Shown: one piece after another, positions 31,671 to 39,334 of the stretch | How the letters are laid out: the number at the start of each line of letters is the position of its first letter | Numbering within the stretch: the stretch's first letter is position 1 | DNA from: Rhodococcus rhodochrous | Lineage (GTDB): Bacteria; Actinomycetota; Actinomycetes; Mycobacteriales; Mycobacteriaceae | Direction: 5' to 3' | DNA: 64,000 nucleotides | Assembly: GCF_900187265.1 (NCBI RefSeq) | Contig: NZ_LT906450.1 | Span: 1 to 64,000, forward strand | Program-made: the position numbers and the translations under genes | The notes under the pieces: generated by a model | Told to the model about the DNA's origin: nothing | Database searches by the model: none | Seen by the model: only the letters and a program-made list of their open reading frames with translations

Positions 31671-32132
31671 GTGCCCACATTCCACACTCGAAGGGTGACC
31701 GCCCGCCTCTCTCCACGACTCGCCGGAATCGTCGCCGCGCTGCCGCTGGAGCCGCACCTGCGGGTGCTGGAGATCGGGTGCGGTCCCGGTGCTGCAGCGC
31801 GAGCCGTCGCCGAACGGCTGACCACCGGGCACATCCTCGCCATCGACCGCTCCCGGGCGGCGATCGATCGACTGATCGTCTCGTCGGGCGACCTCATCGC
31901 GTCGGGACGGCTGAGTGCGCGCTGCGTGGCCGTCGAGGACTTCGTCGTGGAGGAGGACGAGGAGCTGTTCGACCTCGTCTTCGCGATCAGGGTGGGTGCA
32001 CTCGATGGTCGGCATCCCGAAGCCGGCAGGGCCGCTCTGAGGCGGATTGCGGTGGCGACACGGCCGCAGGCGCGCCTGTTCGTCGACGGTGGTGACCCGC
32101 TCAGGGAGCTTCCGATTCCGAGGCGATCGTGA
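31671..32132 (+). CDS. short class I SAM-dependent methyltransferase
   Basis: A 153-residue Rossmann-type methyltransferase. Motif I is VLEIGCGPGAAARAVAERL (residues about 32-50), the acidic residue of motif post-I is in ILAIDRS, and a motif-IV-like FDLVFAIRVGAL follows. It is shorter than most class I enzymes and ends soon after the second half of the fold, so it may be a minimal or shortened member. The GTG at 31671 lacks a clear ribosome site; GTG at 31695 behind GAAGG is an alternative. The substrate is unknown. Confidence 0.7.
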   Translation: MPTFHTRRVTARLSPRLAGIVAALPLEPHLRVLEIGCGPGAAARAVAERLTTGHILAIDRSRAAIDRLIVSSGDLIASGRLSARCVAVEDFVVEEDEELFDLVFAIRVGALDGRHPEAGRAALRRIAVATRPQARLFVDGGDPLRELPIPRRS

Positions 32133-32153
32133 ACGGTCCCGAATCGACGGTCC

Positions 32154-32167
32154 GTTTCACGTGAAAC
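32154..32167. other. parS: outlying parS site
   Basis: A perfect GTTTCACGTGAAAC palindrome in the gap between the methyltransferase and TetR genes, about 25 kb from the parS cluster and 18.5 kb from oriC. Confidence 0.93.
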
Positions 32168-32168
32168 A

Positions 32169-32741
32169 TCAGGACAGCGCGGTGGTGAGGACCCTGCGGA
32201 TCGAGGTGCGCACCTCGTCGAGCCCGCGGCCGGATTCGATCAGTTCCGTGCCCTTGTGCACGAGAGCTGTGACGAGTTCGGCGTCGAGTTCGGGGTCTGC
32301 GACTCCCCGGGCGCGCAGCGCCTCGAGAAGTGGGAGGACCAGATCCTGGTGCATCGCGTGCATGCTCTCGTCGCTGAACGCCTGCGGTGTGAAGGTGGCG
32401 AGAGCACCGACGATCGCGTGTTCCCCCTCGGCGACCAGTTGCAGATTGACGTCGATGTACATCAGCACCCGCTCGGTCGGATCGGAGACCTCGTCCATCG
32501 CCTCGACCACGCGTTTGTTCCAGCGGGGGAACAGATCGACGACGACTGCGTGCAGCAGGTCGTCGCGGGAATCGAAATAGTTGTAGACGCTCGACCGTGC
32601 CAGACCGGCACGGCGGGCTACGTCGCCGAGAGAAGGCGCCTGTTCCGGCGTCTCGGCGAGGAGTTCGAGTGCTGCGTCGAGGAGGGCACGGCGCTGCGCG
32701 GCGCGATGCTCCGCGACCGTCGCTGCGGAAATCTTCGGCAC
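32169..32741 (-). CDS. TetR-family transcriptional regulator
   Basis: A 190-residue repressor. The N-terminal helix-turn-helix reads SLGDVARRAGLARSSVYNYFDSRDDLL (about residues 35-61); the rest is an all-helical ligand-binding domain. The GTG at 32741 follows GAGGAGGG. It is the last gene of the ABC operon, 31 bases after the ATPase, so it probably controls that operon through the palindrome at 34679-34697. The inducer is unknown. Confidence 0.9.
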   Translation of the reverse strand: MPKISAATVAEHRAAQRRALLDAALELLAETPEQAPSLGDVARRAGLARSSVYNYFDSRDDLLHAVVVDLFPRWNKRVVEAMDEVSDPTERVLMYIDVNLQLVAEGEHAIVGALATFTPQAFSDESMHAMHQDLVLPLLEALRARGVADPELDAELVTALVHKGTELIESGRGLDEVRTSIRRVLTTALS

Positions 32742-32772
32742 CGCCGGCCCTCCTCGTTCAGCTGTCGACTTC

Positions 32773-33453
32773 TCAGTCGTGTGGTCGAAGTCTTCCGTCG
32801 ACCATTTCCAATACGCGGTCGCAGTGCCGCAGGACTTCGTGGTCGTGGGTGACCATGATCGTAGCCACCCCACTGGTGTGGGTTTCGCGTGCCAGCAGTT
32901 CGACGACCTCGTGGCTGCGTTTGCGATCCAGCGCCGCGGTGGGTTCGTCGACGAGCAGCAGCGACGGTTCGGCCATCAGGGCACGGGCGATGCCGACCCG
33001 CTGACGCTCACCACCCGAGAGCTGACCCGGCCGACGGTCGGCGCGGTGCTCCATGCCCACCGAGGCGAGCAGTTCGGCGGGATTCCGCCCGGGCCGTCCG
33101 GTGATCTTCTCGACGAGGAGCAGTTGATCACGCGCCGTGAGGGCAGGGAGGAGGTTGCCGGACTGGAACACGAAACCGATGCGTTCGCGCCGCAGCTTCG
33201 TGGTGGCCTTCCGGTCGAGTTCGGTCAGTTCGATCCCGTCGACCTTCACGGCGCCGGAGGTGGGTCGGCTCAGGCCGCCCGCGACCGCCAGCAGGCTCGA
33301 CTTGCCGGCGCCGGACGGGCCGACGATCGCGACGAGTTCACCGGGGGCGACGTCCAGATCGACGTGGTCGAGGGCGTGGACCGTGCTGTCACCGTCGCCG
33401 AAGGACAGGCAGACGTCGGCCAGGCTCAGACCTGTGGTGGTGGTGACGGTCAT
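32773..33453 (-). CDS. ABC transporter ATP-binding protein (MacB/LolD type)
   Basis: A 226-residue ATPase. Walker A is GPSGAGKSSLLAVAGGL, the Q-loop is FVFQSGNLLPALTA, the signature is LSGGERQRVGIARAL, Walker B is LLLVDEPTAALD and the switch His is VTHDHEV. This subgroup works with FtsX-like permeases in peptide, lipoprotein or drug export. It overlaps the permease stop by ATGA. Confidence 0.94.
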   Translation of the reverse strand: MTVTTTTGLSLADVCLSFGDGDSTVHALDHVDLDVAPGELVAIVGPSGAGKSSLLAVAGGLSRPTSGAVKVDGIELTELDRKATTKLRRERIGFVFQSGNLLPALTARDQLLLVEKITGRPGRNPAELLASVGMEHRADRRPGQLSGGERQRVGIARALMAEPSLLLVDEPTAALDRKRSHEVVELLARETHTSGVATIMVTHDHEVLRHCDRVLEMVDGRLRPHD

Positions 33454-34580
33454 CGGTTCTCTCCCAGTGCTGCGAGCGGGTCGACGCGGACGATGCGGGC
33501 CACGGCGAGCGCGGCGCCGACGAGGCCGAGGACGACGAGCAGGACGGCGCCCTGCACGATCGGCCCGGTCTCGAGGACGAACGGCATACCGCTGCCTTCG
33601 AGGCCCGATCCGAGACCGAGGCCGATGAGCACGCCGACGGCCACGGAGCCGACGAGCACGATCACAGCCTGCAGGAGCGAGTCGCGCAGGAGGAAGCCGG
33701 TGGAGGCGCCCATCGCGCGGAGCACGGCGATCTCACGGCTGCGCTGCACCGTCCAGATCGTGAAGAACGCTCCGACGACGAGGGCGGAGATCGCGTAGAG
33801 GAACGCGATGATCATCGACATCGTCATCATCTCGGCGCTGTAGCCGGGGGAGGCGTCGAACGATTCCTCGAGGGTCTTCGCGGCCGTACCGGCCTCTGCG
33901 TCGCCGGCGGCGAGGTCGGGCAGTGCTCCGTCGACGCCCTCGATCGCGATCACGCTGGCTTCGGTGTACGCGCTCGGGGGGACCTGCTCACCGAGCCGGA
34001 CGCCGGCGTGGATCTCCTGCCAGGTGTTCAGGGGCAGGTAGGCGACGTCGACGTGTCCGAAGGTGCGCTTGTCGGAGGTGAATCCGACGACGTTCAGCCG
34101 GGTACCGAGACGGTCGACGACGATGGTGTCGCCGAGTTCGACACCGGTGGCGCGGGCGCTGTCGCTGAGGACGACGTCGGTGTCACCGCCGATCGGTGTC
34201 CCCTCGGCGACCGAGGGTTCGAGGAACGAGCCCGGCCGGATGCCGAAGAGGGTGAGGTCGACGGGGGTTCCACCGTCGGTCTTCGCGTTGACGATGGTGT
34301 TGCCGAACAGTTCGGCCCGGGCGACGTCCGGGCGGGCACGCCAGGCGTCGGCCTGGTCCTCCGTGACCACGGATCGGGAGAACGCGGAGTCGGTCTTGGT
34401 CCCCTCGGCGAAGGCGAACGCCTGGACCGGTGTGCGCTGCAGGGCGGAGACACCGTCGACGACGAGACCGGACGACAGGCCGGACAGGATGACCATGAGG
34501 ATCGAGATGAGCGCGACGACCGCGCCCATCAACAGAAAGCGGGTGCGCGCAAACCATAGTTCGCGCATGGCAAGAAACAT
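33450..34580 (-). CDS. FtsX-like ABC permease (MacB/DevC type)
   Basis: A 376-residue membrane protein with one N-terminal membrane segment (LLMGAVVALISILMVILSGL), a large extracytoplasmic MacB-like domain (about residues 45-235) and three C-terminal segments (IIAFLYAISALVVGAFF, AVIVLVGSVAVGVLIGLGLG, VLLVVLGLVGAALAVARIV). The segment REIAVLRAMGAST is the FtsX-family coupling helix. It is first in the operon permease-ATPase-tetR, behind AAGGACT. The substrate cannot be predicted. Confidence 0.92.
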   Translation of the reverse strand: MFLAMRELWFARTRFLLMGAVVALISILMVILSGLSSGLVVDGVSALQRTPVQAFAFAEGTKTDSAFSRSVVTEDQADAWRARPDVARAELFGNTIVNAKTDGGTPVDLTLFGIRPGSFLEPSVAEGTPIGGDTDVVLSDSARATGVELGDTIVVDRLGTRLNVVGFTSDKRTFGHVDVAYLPLNTWQEIHAGVRLGEQVPPSAYTEASVIAIEGVDGALPDLAAGDAEAGTAAKTLEESFDASPGYSAEMMTMSMIIAFLYAISALVVGAFFTIWTVQRSREIAVLRAMGASTGFLLRDSLLQAVIVLVGSVAVGVLIGLGLGSGLEGSGMPFVLETGPIVQGAVLLVVLGLVGAALAVARIVRVDPLAALGENR

Positions 34581-34647
34581 GTGGAGTCCTTCGTGGGCTG
34601 GACCGGACAGGTACCCCCGATCTTCTCGACGGCACGTCGATATCTTA

Positions 34648-34662
34648 CCGACATGCTGTCGG
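34648..34662. promoter_or_regulatory. inverted repeat upstream of the ABC operon
   Basis: CCGACA-TGC-TGTCGG, perfect 6-bp arms, 68 bases before the permease start. It may be a second operator. Confidence 0.4.
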
Positions 34663-34678
34663 CATCTTTACGTGACGG

Positions 34679-34697
34679 TTACTACATTAGGTAGTAA
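34679..34697. promoter_or_regulatory. TetR-type operator shared by divergent transcripts
   Basis: TTACTAC-ATTAG-GTAGTAA, perfect 7-bp arms, spacer 5. It lies 98 bases upstream of the permease ATG and just upstream of the TATTCT -10 (34714-34719) of the divergent gene, so one repressor could govern both directions. Confidence 0.6.
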
Positions 34698-34725
34698 TTG
34701 CAGGTGAGGGAAGTATTCTGACCCC

Positions 34726-35229
34726 ATGGCCGTCGACGTGGAGACCGTGAGGCGCATGCGCGCGGTCTTCGTGGGCGCAATCTCGGTCACCCTGAGCACC
34801 GCCGCGCACGCAGTCGCGGGCGGCGCCGTGCCGCATCAGGACGTGCTGGTGCTCCTCGCCGGTTCGGCTGTCGCCTCCGGTCTGCTCGCCGCGGAGACCC
34901 GCCTTCCGGTGCCGCTGCTCCTCGTCCTCGCTCAGGTGACAGGGCACCTCGTGCTCGGACTGCACGACGGCCATCTGCACACCCCGACAGCCGGGATGCT
35001 CGTCGCCCACGTCGCCGCGGTCGCCGTGGCGGCTCTGCTCCTGCGCGGCGCCGAGAAGGGCTGCGAGGTGGCGCTCGCGGCCCTGCACCGGATGGTCCCC
35101 GAGCTGTTCCGCGCGCTGCCCGTGGCCGTCGTGGAGCCCACCCGCATCGCCCACCGGCCCCGCGTGGGCCCGGGGGTCCTGCTCGTCGGTGGGGTGGGAA
35201 GTCGCGGGCCACCCGCAGTTCTCCGTTAG
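34726..35229 (+). CDS. four-segment membrane protein of unknown function
   Basis: A 167-residue protein with about four hydrophobic segments (VFVGAISVTLSTAAHAVAGG, VLVLLAGSAVASGLLAA, LLLVLAQVTGHLVLGL, LVAHVAAVAVAALLL) and a His-rich loop, GLHDGHLH, after the third. I do not recognise the family. The loop and the downstream PCuAC and DyP genes suggest a copper- or heme-linked role, but this is inference. The ATG lies six bases after a TATTCT -10-like hexamer and has no good ribosome site, fitting a leaderless start. Confidence 0.65.
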   Translation: MAVDVETVRRMRAVFVGAISVTLSTAAHAVAGGAVPHQDVLVLLAGSAVASGLLAAETRLPVPLLLVLAQVTGHLVLGLHDGHLHTPTAGMLVAHVAAVAVAALLLRGAEKGCEVALAALHRMVPELFRALPVAVVEPTRIAHRPRVGPGVLLVGGVGSRGPPAVLR

Positions 35230-35303
35230 ATCCCTCATTCGGTCGTCTCCCGACGACCGTTCGTTCGGCGTGCCCGTATGCCGCCACCGATCCACGGAGA
35301 ATC

Positions 35304-35809
35304 ATGAAGAAGACCCTGCTCTGCACCGCGAGCGTCGCCGTCGCCACCGCACTGTTCGCGACCGCCTGCGGATCCGAGACCACCACGACCTCGGCGGATG
35401 CCGTCGTCGTCGCGATGCCTGGGTGAAGGCCTCCGACACCGGGATGACCGGAGCCTTCGCCGAGATCGAGAACACCGGAAGCGACGACGTGCACATCGTG
35501 GGCGCGTCCAGCCCCTCGTCCGCCTCCACCGAACTGCACGAAATGGTGTCTGCGGAGGGCACCTCGATGGTCATGCAGGAGATGGGCGACGGGCTCGTCG
35601 TTCCTGCCGGGACCACCCACACCCTCGCTCCCGGCGGTGATCACCTCATGCTCATGGACCTCGCCGAACCCCTGAGGCCCGGCAGCACGGTGAGCTTCAC
35701 GCTCGAGTTCGCGGACGGTTCCACCGAGGAGTTCACCGCCCAGGTCCGCGACTTCGCCGGAGCGCAGGAGGAATACGTGCCGGCCGACGGAGCGGCGCAC
35801 GATGGCTAG
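35304..35809 (+). pseudogene. PCuAC copper chaperone gene with an apparent -1 frameshift
   Basis: The ATG frame gives a lipoprotein signal (MKKTLLCTASVAVATALFAT then ACGS lipobox) and stops at 35424-35426 after 40 codons. The frame one base back continues without a break: DAWVKASDTGMTGAFAEIEN through the copper motif, with ELHEMV, MVMQEM and GDHLMLM, to 35809. One missing base near GTCGTCGTCGCG (about 35403-35414) would restore a protein of about 168 residues. PCuAC proteins carry Cu(I) outside the membrane, for example to cytochrome oxidase. The cause may be real loss, a sequencing error or, less likely, recoding. The stop overlaps DyP by 8 bases. Confidence 0.8.
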
Positions 35810-36977
35810 GTTCACCCGACGCGCTCTGCTCGGTGGCGGTGTCGCCGCACTGGGTGCCGCGGGACTCGGCGCGGTCGGTGGCGGGACGGCGGTCGCGTCC
35901 CGCATCCCCGAACCGATCGGCGCGCGGACCGTGGAGATCCACGGCGCTCATCAGGCCGGTATCGACACCTCCGCGCAGTCGTTCGCGTCGTTCGTGGCAC
36001 TGGACCTCGCCGACGGTATCGATCGTGACGGGCTCGTCGGGATCATGCGGGTGTGGGCCGAGGACGCCCGGCGCCTCACCACCGGCATGCCCGCGCTGGG
36101 CGACACCGAACCCGAACTCGCCGTCGACCCGGCCCGGCTGACGGTCACCGTCGGCTACGGTCCCGCGGTCTTCGACGCCGCTGGTCTGACCGATCTGCGG
36201 CCGGCGTGGCTGAAGCCGCTGCCGGCCTTCCCGATCGACCGGCTCGAGGAACGATGGTCGGGCGGCGACCTGCTGTTGCAGGTCTGCGCCGACGACCCGG
36301 TGACCGTCTCGCACGCGGTGCGCACACTCACCAGGAGTGTGCGCTCGCTGGCGACGGTCCGCTGGATCCAGCGCGGATTCCGGCGTGCGGCCGGCACGCG
36401 GCCCGACGGGACGACGATGCGCAACCTCATGGGTCAGGTCGACGGCACCGTCAATCCCGTCCCGCACAGCCCGGACTTCGACCGGCAGGTGTGGAATCCG
36501 GGCGACCCGCCGTGGATGGCCGGCGGTACCTCGCTGGTGCTGCGCCGGATCCGCATGGAACTCGACACGTGGGACGAGCTGGACCGTCCGGCTCGCGAGC
36601 TCGCGGTCGGCCGGCGACTGTCGAACGGTGCTCCCCTGACGGGTTCGGAGGAATACGACGACGCCGATTTCGAGGCCACCGACCGGTTCGGCATCCCGGT
36701 GATCCCACCGGAATCGCACGTCGCGCGGGCACGTCCCCGCACCGGCGACGAGCAGTTCCTGCGACGGGGGTACAACTACGACGACCAGGACGGCGTCGGG
36801 CTGCTGTTCGCCGCCTACCAGGTGGACGTGGAGCGTCAGTTCGTCCCGGTGCAGCAGCGCCTCGCCGAGCACGACGCGCTGAATCCGTGGATCACCCCGA
36901 TCGGGTCGGCCGTCTTCCTCCTTCCGCCGGGCTTCGGTCCCGACGGGTATCCCGGCGACGTCCTGCTGGGTGTCTGA
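35802..36977 (+). CDS. Dyp-type heme peroxidase with a Tat signal
   Basis: A 391-residue dye-decolorizing peroxidase, probably exported folded by Tat: FTRRALLGGGVAALGAAGLG at the N-terminus. The catalytic GxxDG motif is GQVDG with D214, and H306 in ESHVARARPRT is the likely proximal heme ligand. The signal and size resemble EfeB-type enzymes, but no EfeU or EfeO is next to it. It follows the PCuAC gene with an 8-base overlap, so the two were evidently cotranscribed. Confidence 0.9.
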   Translation: MARFTRRALLGGGVAALGAAGLGAVGGGTAVASRIPEPIGARTVEIHGAHQAGIDTSAQSFASFVALDLADGIDRDGLVGIMRVWAEDARRLTTGMPALGDTEPELAVDPARLTVTVGYGPAVFDAAGLTDLRPAWLKPLPAFPIDRLEERWSGGDLLLQVCADDPVTVSHAVRTLTRSVRSLATVRWIQRGFRRAAGTRPDGTTMRNLMGQVDGTVNPVPHSPDFDRQVWNPGDPPWMAGGTSLVLRRIRMELDTWDELDRPARELAVGRRLSNGAPLTGSEEYDDADFEATDRFGIPVIPPESHVARARPRTGDEQFLRRGYNYDDQDGVGLLFAAYQVDVERQFVPVQQRLAEHDALNPWITPIGSAVFLLPPGFGPDGYPGDVLLGV

Positions 36978-36999
36978 GACAAGTCCGCGACGGATGTGG

Positions 37000-37020
37000 A
37001 ATCGAGGTCTAGCCTCGATT
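37000..37020. promoter_or_regulatory. perfect inverted repeat abutting the R2lox start
   Basis: AATCGAGG-TCTAG-CCTCGATT, perfect 8-bp arms, ending two bases before the GTG. It occupies the place of the ribosome site and could be an operator or an RNA hairpin. Confidence 0.5.
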
Positions 37021-37022
37021 GT

Positions 37023-38012
37023 GTGACCGAGATTACACAGATACGTCAAGGCTTCGCGTCGTTGCGGGAAGGCGGTCTGAACTGGGACGCCTTCCCGCTG
37101 CGTCTCTTCGCGAAGGGCAACGCAGCACATTGGGACCCGATGGACATCGACTTCTCCCACGACGCCGACGACTGGGCCTCGCTCAACTCCGAGCAGCGCC
37201 GCAGTTCGACCTATCTGGTCGCGTTGTTCGTCGCGGGTGAGGAGGCCGTCACCCAGGACATCCTCCCGTTCCTCCGCGCGATGGAGGCGGAAGGGCGACT
37301 GGGCGACGAGATGTACCTGACGCAGTTCTGCTACGAGGAGGCCAAGCACGTCCAGGTGTTCCGTCGCTGGATGGACACCGTGGGACTCACGTCCGACCTG
37401 CATCCCTTCGTCGCCGAGAATCCCTACTACCGGAAGCTGTTCTACGAGGAACTACCGCACAGCCTCCGCGTCCTCGAGAGCGATCCGTCGCCGGCCAACC
37501 AGGTCCGCGCGAGCGTCACCTACAACCACGTCATCGAGGGCAGTCTCGCGCTGACCGGGTACTACGCGTGGCAGAAGGTGTGCACGAAGTTCGGGATCCT
37601 TCCGGGCATGCAGGAGATCATCCGGCGGATCGGCTCCGACGAGCGCCGACACATGGCCTGGGGCACGTTCACCTGCAGACGGCATGTGGCAGCGGACGAT
37701 TCGAACTGGAACGTCGTGCTGCAGCGGATGGAGGAACTGATTCCCCTCGCGACCGGCATGATCCAGTGGCAGAACGAGCAGTTCGACGAACAGCCCTACG
37801 GCCTCGACAACGACGAGTTCATCTCCTACGCGGCGGACCGGGCCCAGAGACGGCTCGGCGCAATCGAATCCGCGCGCGGGCGTCCCCTCGAGGAGATCGA
37901 TCTCGATTTTGCTCCCGCGGTGCTCGAGGACCGTTTCGGCGACGAGGACGCTGCCGCTCTCGCCGCAGTGCCCACTCCCGATCGCATCCCGGCGGAGCGA
38001 GCGGGAGAGTAG
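37023..38012 (+). CDS. R2-like ligand-binding oxidase (R2lox)
   Basis: A 329-residue ferritin-like Mn/Fe oxidase, close to M. tuberculosis Rv0233. Predicted metal ligands are E73, E106 and H109 (EEAKHV), E172, E207 and H210 (SDERRH). V76 and Y167 match the Val-Tyr pair that forms the characteristic ether cross-link. It lacks the radical-generating role of true R2 and binds a long-chain fatty-acid-like ligand in studied members; its substrate is unknown. The GTG at 37023 gives the family N-terminus, but a GTG at 36996 is also in frame. Its stop directly abuts the stop of the convergent next gene. Confidence 0.93.
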   Translation: MTEITQIRQGFASLREGGLNWDAFPLRLFAKGNAAHWDPMDIDFSHDADDWASLNSEQRRSSTYLVALFVAGEEAVTQDILPFLRAMEAEGRLGDEMYLTQFCYEEAKHVQVFRRWMDTVGLTSDLHPFVAENPYYRKLFYEELPHSLRVLESDPSPANQVRASVTYNHVIEGSLALTGYYAWQKVCTKFGILPGMQEIIRRIGSDERRHMAWGTFTCRRHVAADDSNWNVVLQRMEELIPLATGMIQWQNEQFDEQPYGLDNDEFISYAADRAQRRLGAIESARGRPLEEIDLDFAPAVLEDRFGDEDAAALAAVPTPDRIPAERAGE

Positions 38013-39116
38013 TCAGAGCAGCACGCCCACGACGAGCGCGATCAACACGAGAACGGCAACGGCTGCGATGGCCACCGTTCTCGTGTTGCCGCCGCCGGTC
38101 TCCTCCTCGGTGTCGGCGGTGAGAACGGGCACGGGCGCGGACTCCTCCGCGGCGTTGCGCGCGCCCACGAGGTTCTCGGCGTCGATGCGCCGCTCGAGTT
38201 CTCGCAGTCGCGCGAGACCACCGGTGAGAACGTCGGTTTCGTCGTAGGAGGGTGGCAGTCCGATCCTGGTCTTGTTGGTCTCGCGTGCCGGGGTGAATCC
38301 GGCCGCGAGGATCGCCGCGCCGAGCGCCGCGGTCTGTTCCGGTCCCGGGCCGACGAGACTGCGCACCGTGAGCTTCGTGGCGAGGCTGTTCGCGATCCCC
38401 TGGATATGGGTGCGGTCGCGTGCGACGAGACCGTCGCCCATGACGACGACCGCCTCGAGATTGTCCGGAATCCAGCCGAACGATCCGAGGGCCGTGGCGA
38501 GTTGGGCTGCCGGGGACGGAGCGCCCTGGGCGGGAGTGCGGTAGGCCTTGCCGGCGGGCACGCCCGAACGCACGAGGGTGACGGTCGAGCCGCCGTCGTC
38601 GAGGTGGAAGACCCCGACGAGCTGGCCCGGGGTCTCGGATATCTCGGAGGCGTACCAGGCGGCGGCCGCCTGCGCGTCGGACACGAGGTCGACGTGTCGC
38701 AGATCCGCATAGTCCAGGGCCGCGCGCAAGGTCGCGATGGTGTCCGGATCCCAGTGCGACGGGTAGGTCGCGGCGTAGCCGGGGTCGCTGTCGCGGTCCA
38801 TGCCGCCGAAGGTGGGCAGCGGGTGGCACTCCCGCAGCAGGCAGTGGATGGCGGTGGCCATCGCGTCCTCGGCGCGGTACATGCGACCGTCGCTCGCGGT
38901 GATGCCCGATGCGTCGCCGACCCGCGTGAGGAAGCCCGCGATCGTGCGCGCTTCGTCGCCGTGCGCCACGCTGCCGAGTGACGTGTTGCCGTCGTGGTCG
39001 ACGTGCAGGACGGAGTCGCGGGCGAGGACGACAGGGTCGGGAGTGCCGGGTTCGTTGGACGCGATGACCGCCGTGGACACGACTCGCCCGATCCGGAGGC
39101 CGACACCGATTGCCAT
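38013..39116 (-). CDS. actin/Hsp70-like ATPase-fold protein with C-terminal membrane anchor
   Basis: A 367-residue protein. The N-terminus IGVGLRIGRVVSTAVIAS and the internal FHLDDGGSTVTLVRSG look like the two phosphate loops of the Hsp70/actin fold, and AVVVMGDGLVARDRTHI plus PEQTAALGAAILAAGF resemble its adenosine-side segments. A membrane helix (TVAIAAVAVLVLIALVVGVLL) ends the chain, putting the domain in the cytoplasm or outside depending on topology. Actinobacteria have similar uncharacterised proteins; I do not know a function. The ATG follows GGGAAGGGAAG; the frame is open far upstream but without similarity. Confidence 0.6.
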   Translation of the reverse strand: MAIGVGLRIGRVVSTAVIASNEPGTPDPVVLARDSVLHVDHDGNTSLGSVAHGDEARTIAGFLTRVGDASGITASDGRMYRAEDAMATAIHCLLRECHPLPTFGGMDRDSDPGYAATYPSHWDPDTIATLRAALDYADLRHVDLVSDAQAAAAWYASEISETPGQLVGVFHLDDGGSTVTLVRSGVPAGKAYRTPAQGAPSPAAQLATALGSFGWIPDNLEAVVVMGDGLVARDRTHIQGIANSLATKLTVRSLVGPGPEQTAALGAAILAAGFTPARETNKTRIGLPPSYDETDVLTGGLARLRELERRIDAENLVGARNAAEESAPVPVLTADTEEETGGGNTRTVAIAAVAVLVLIALVVGVLL

Positions 39117-39246
39117 GTCTTCCCTTCCCTCGAGAGGCTGCTCGTCCGTCTTGCCGGCGAGACCCGACTCGCTCCGGGTGCGCCGGACAAATGCACCGCT
39201 TCGGGCGCGAAGAACGATTGTGGCAGACAGGGTGGGAAGTGCCGAC

Positions 39247-39262
39247 CTTACTTTCCGGTAAG
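39247..39262. promoter_or_regulatory. small inverted repeat upstream of the lipase gene
   Basis: CTTAC-TTTCCG-GTAAG, perfect 5-bp arms, in the 218-base divergent gap 39117-39334; a possible repressor site 73 bases before the lipase ATG. Nothing else stands out in this gap. Confidence 0.3.
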
Positions 39263-39334
39263 TACGTGTTACAGTCCGTACCGCCGTGACGAGGGACACA
39301 CGGCTCCGGTGGATCCAGGTGGAGGAACAACACA

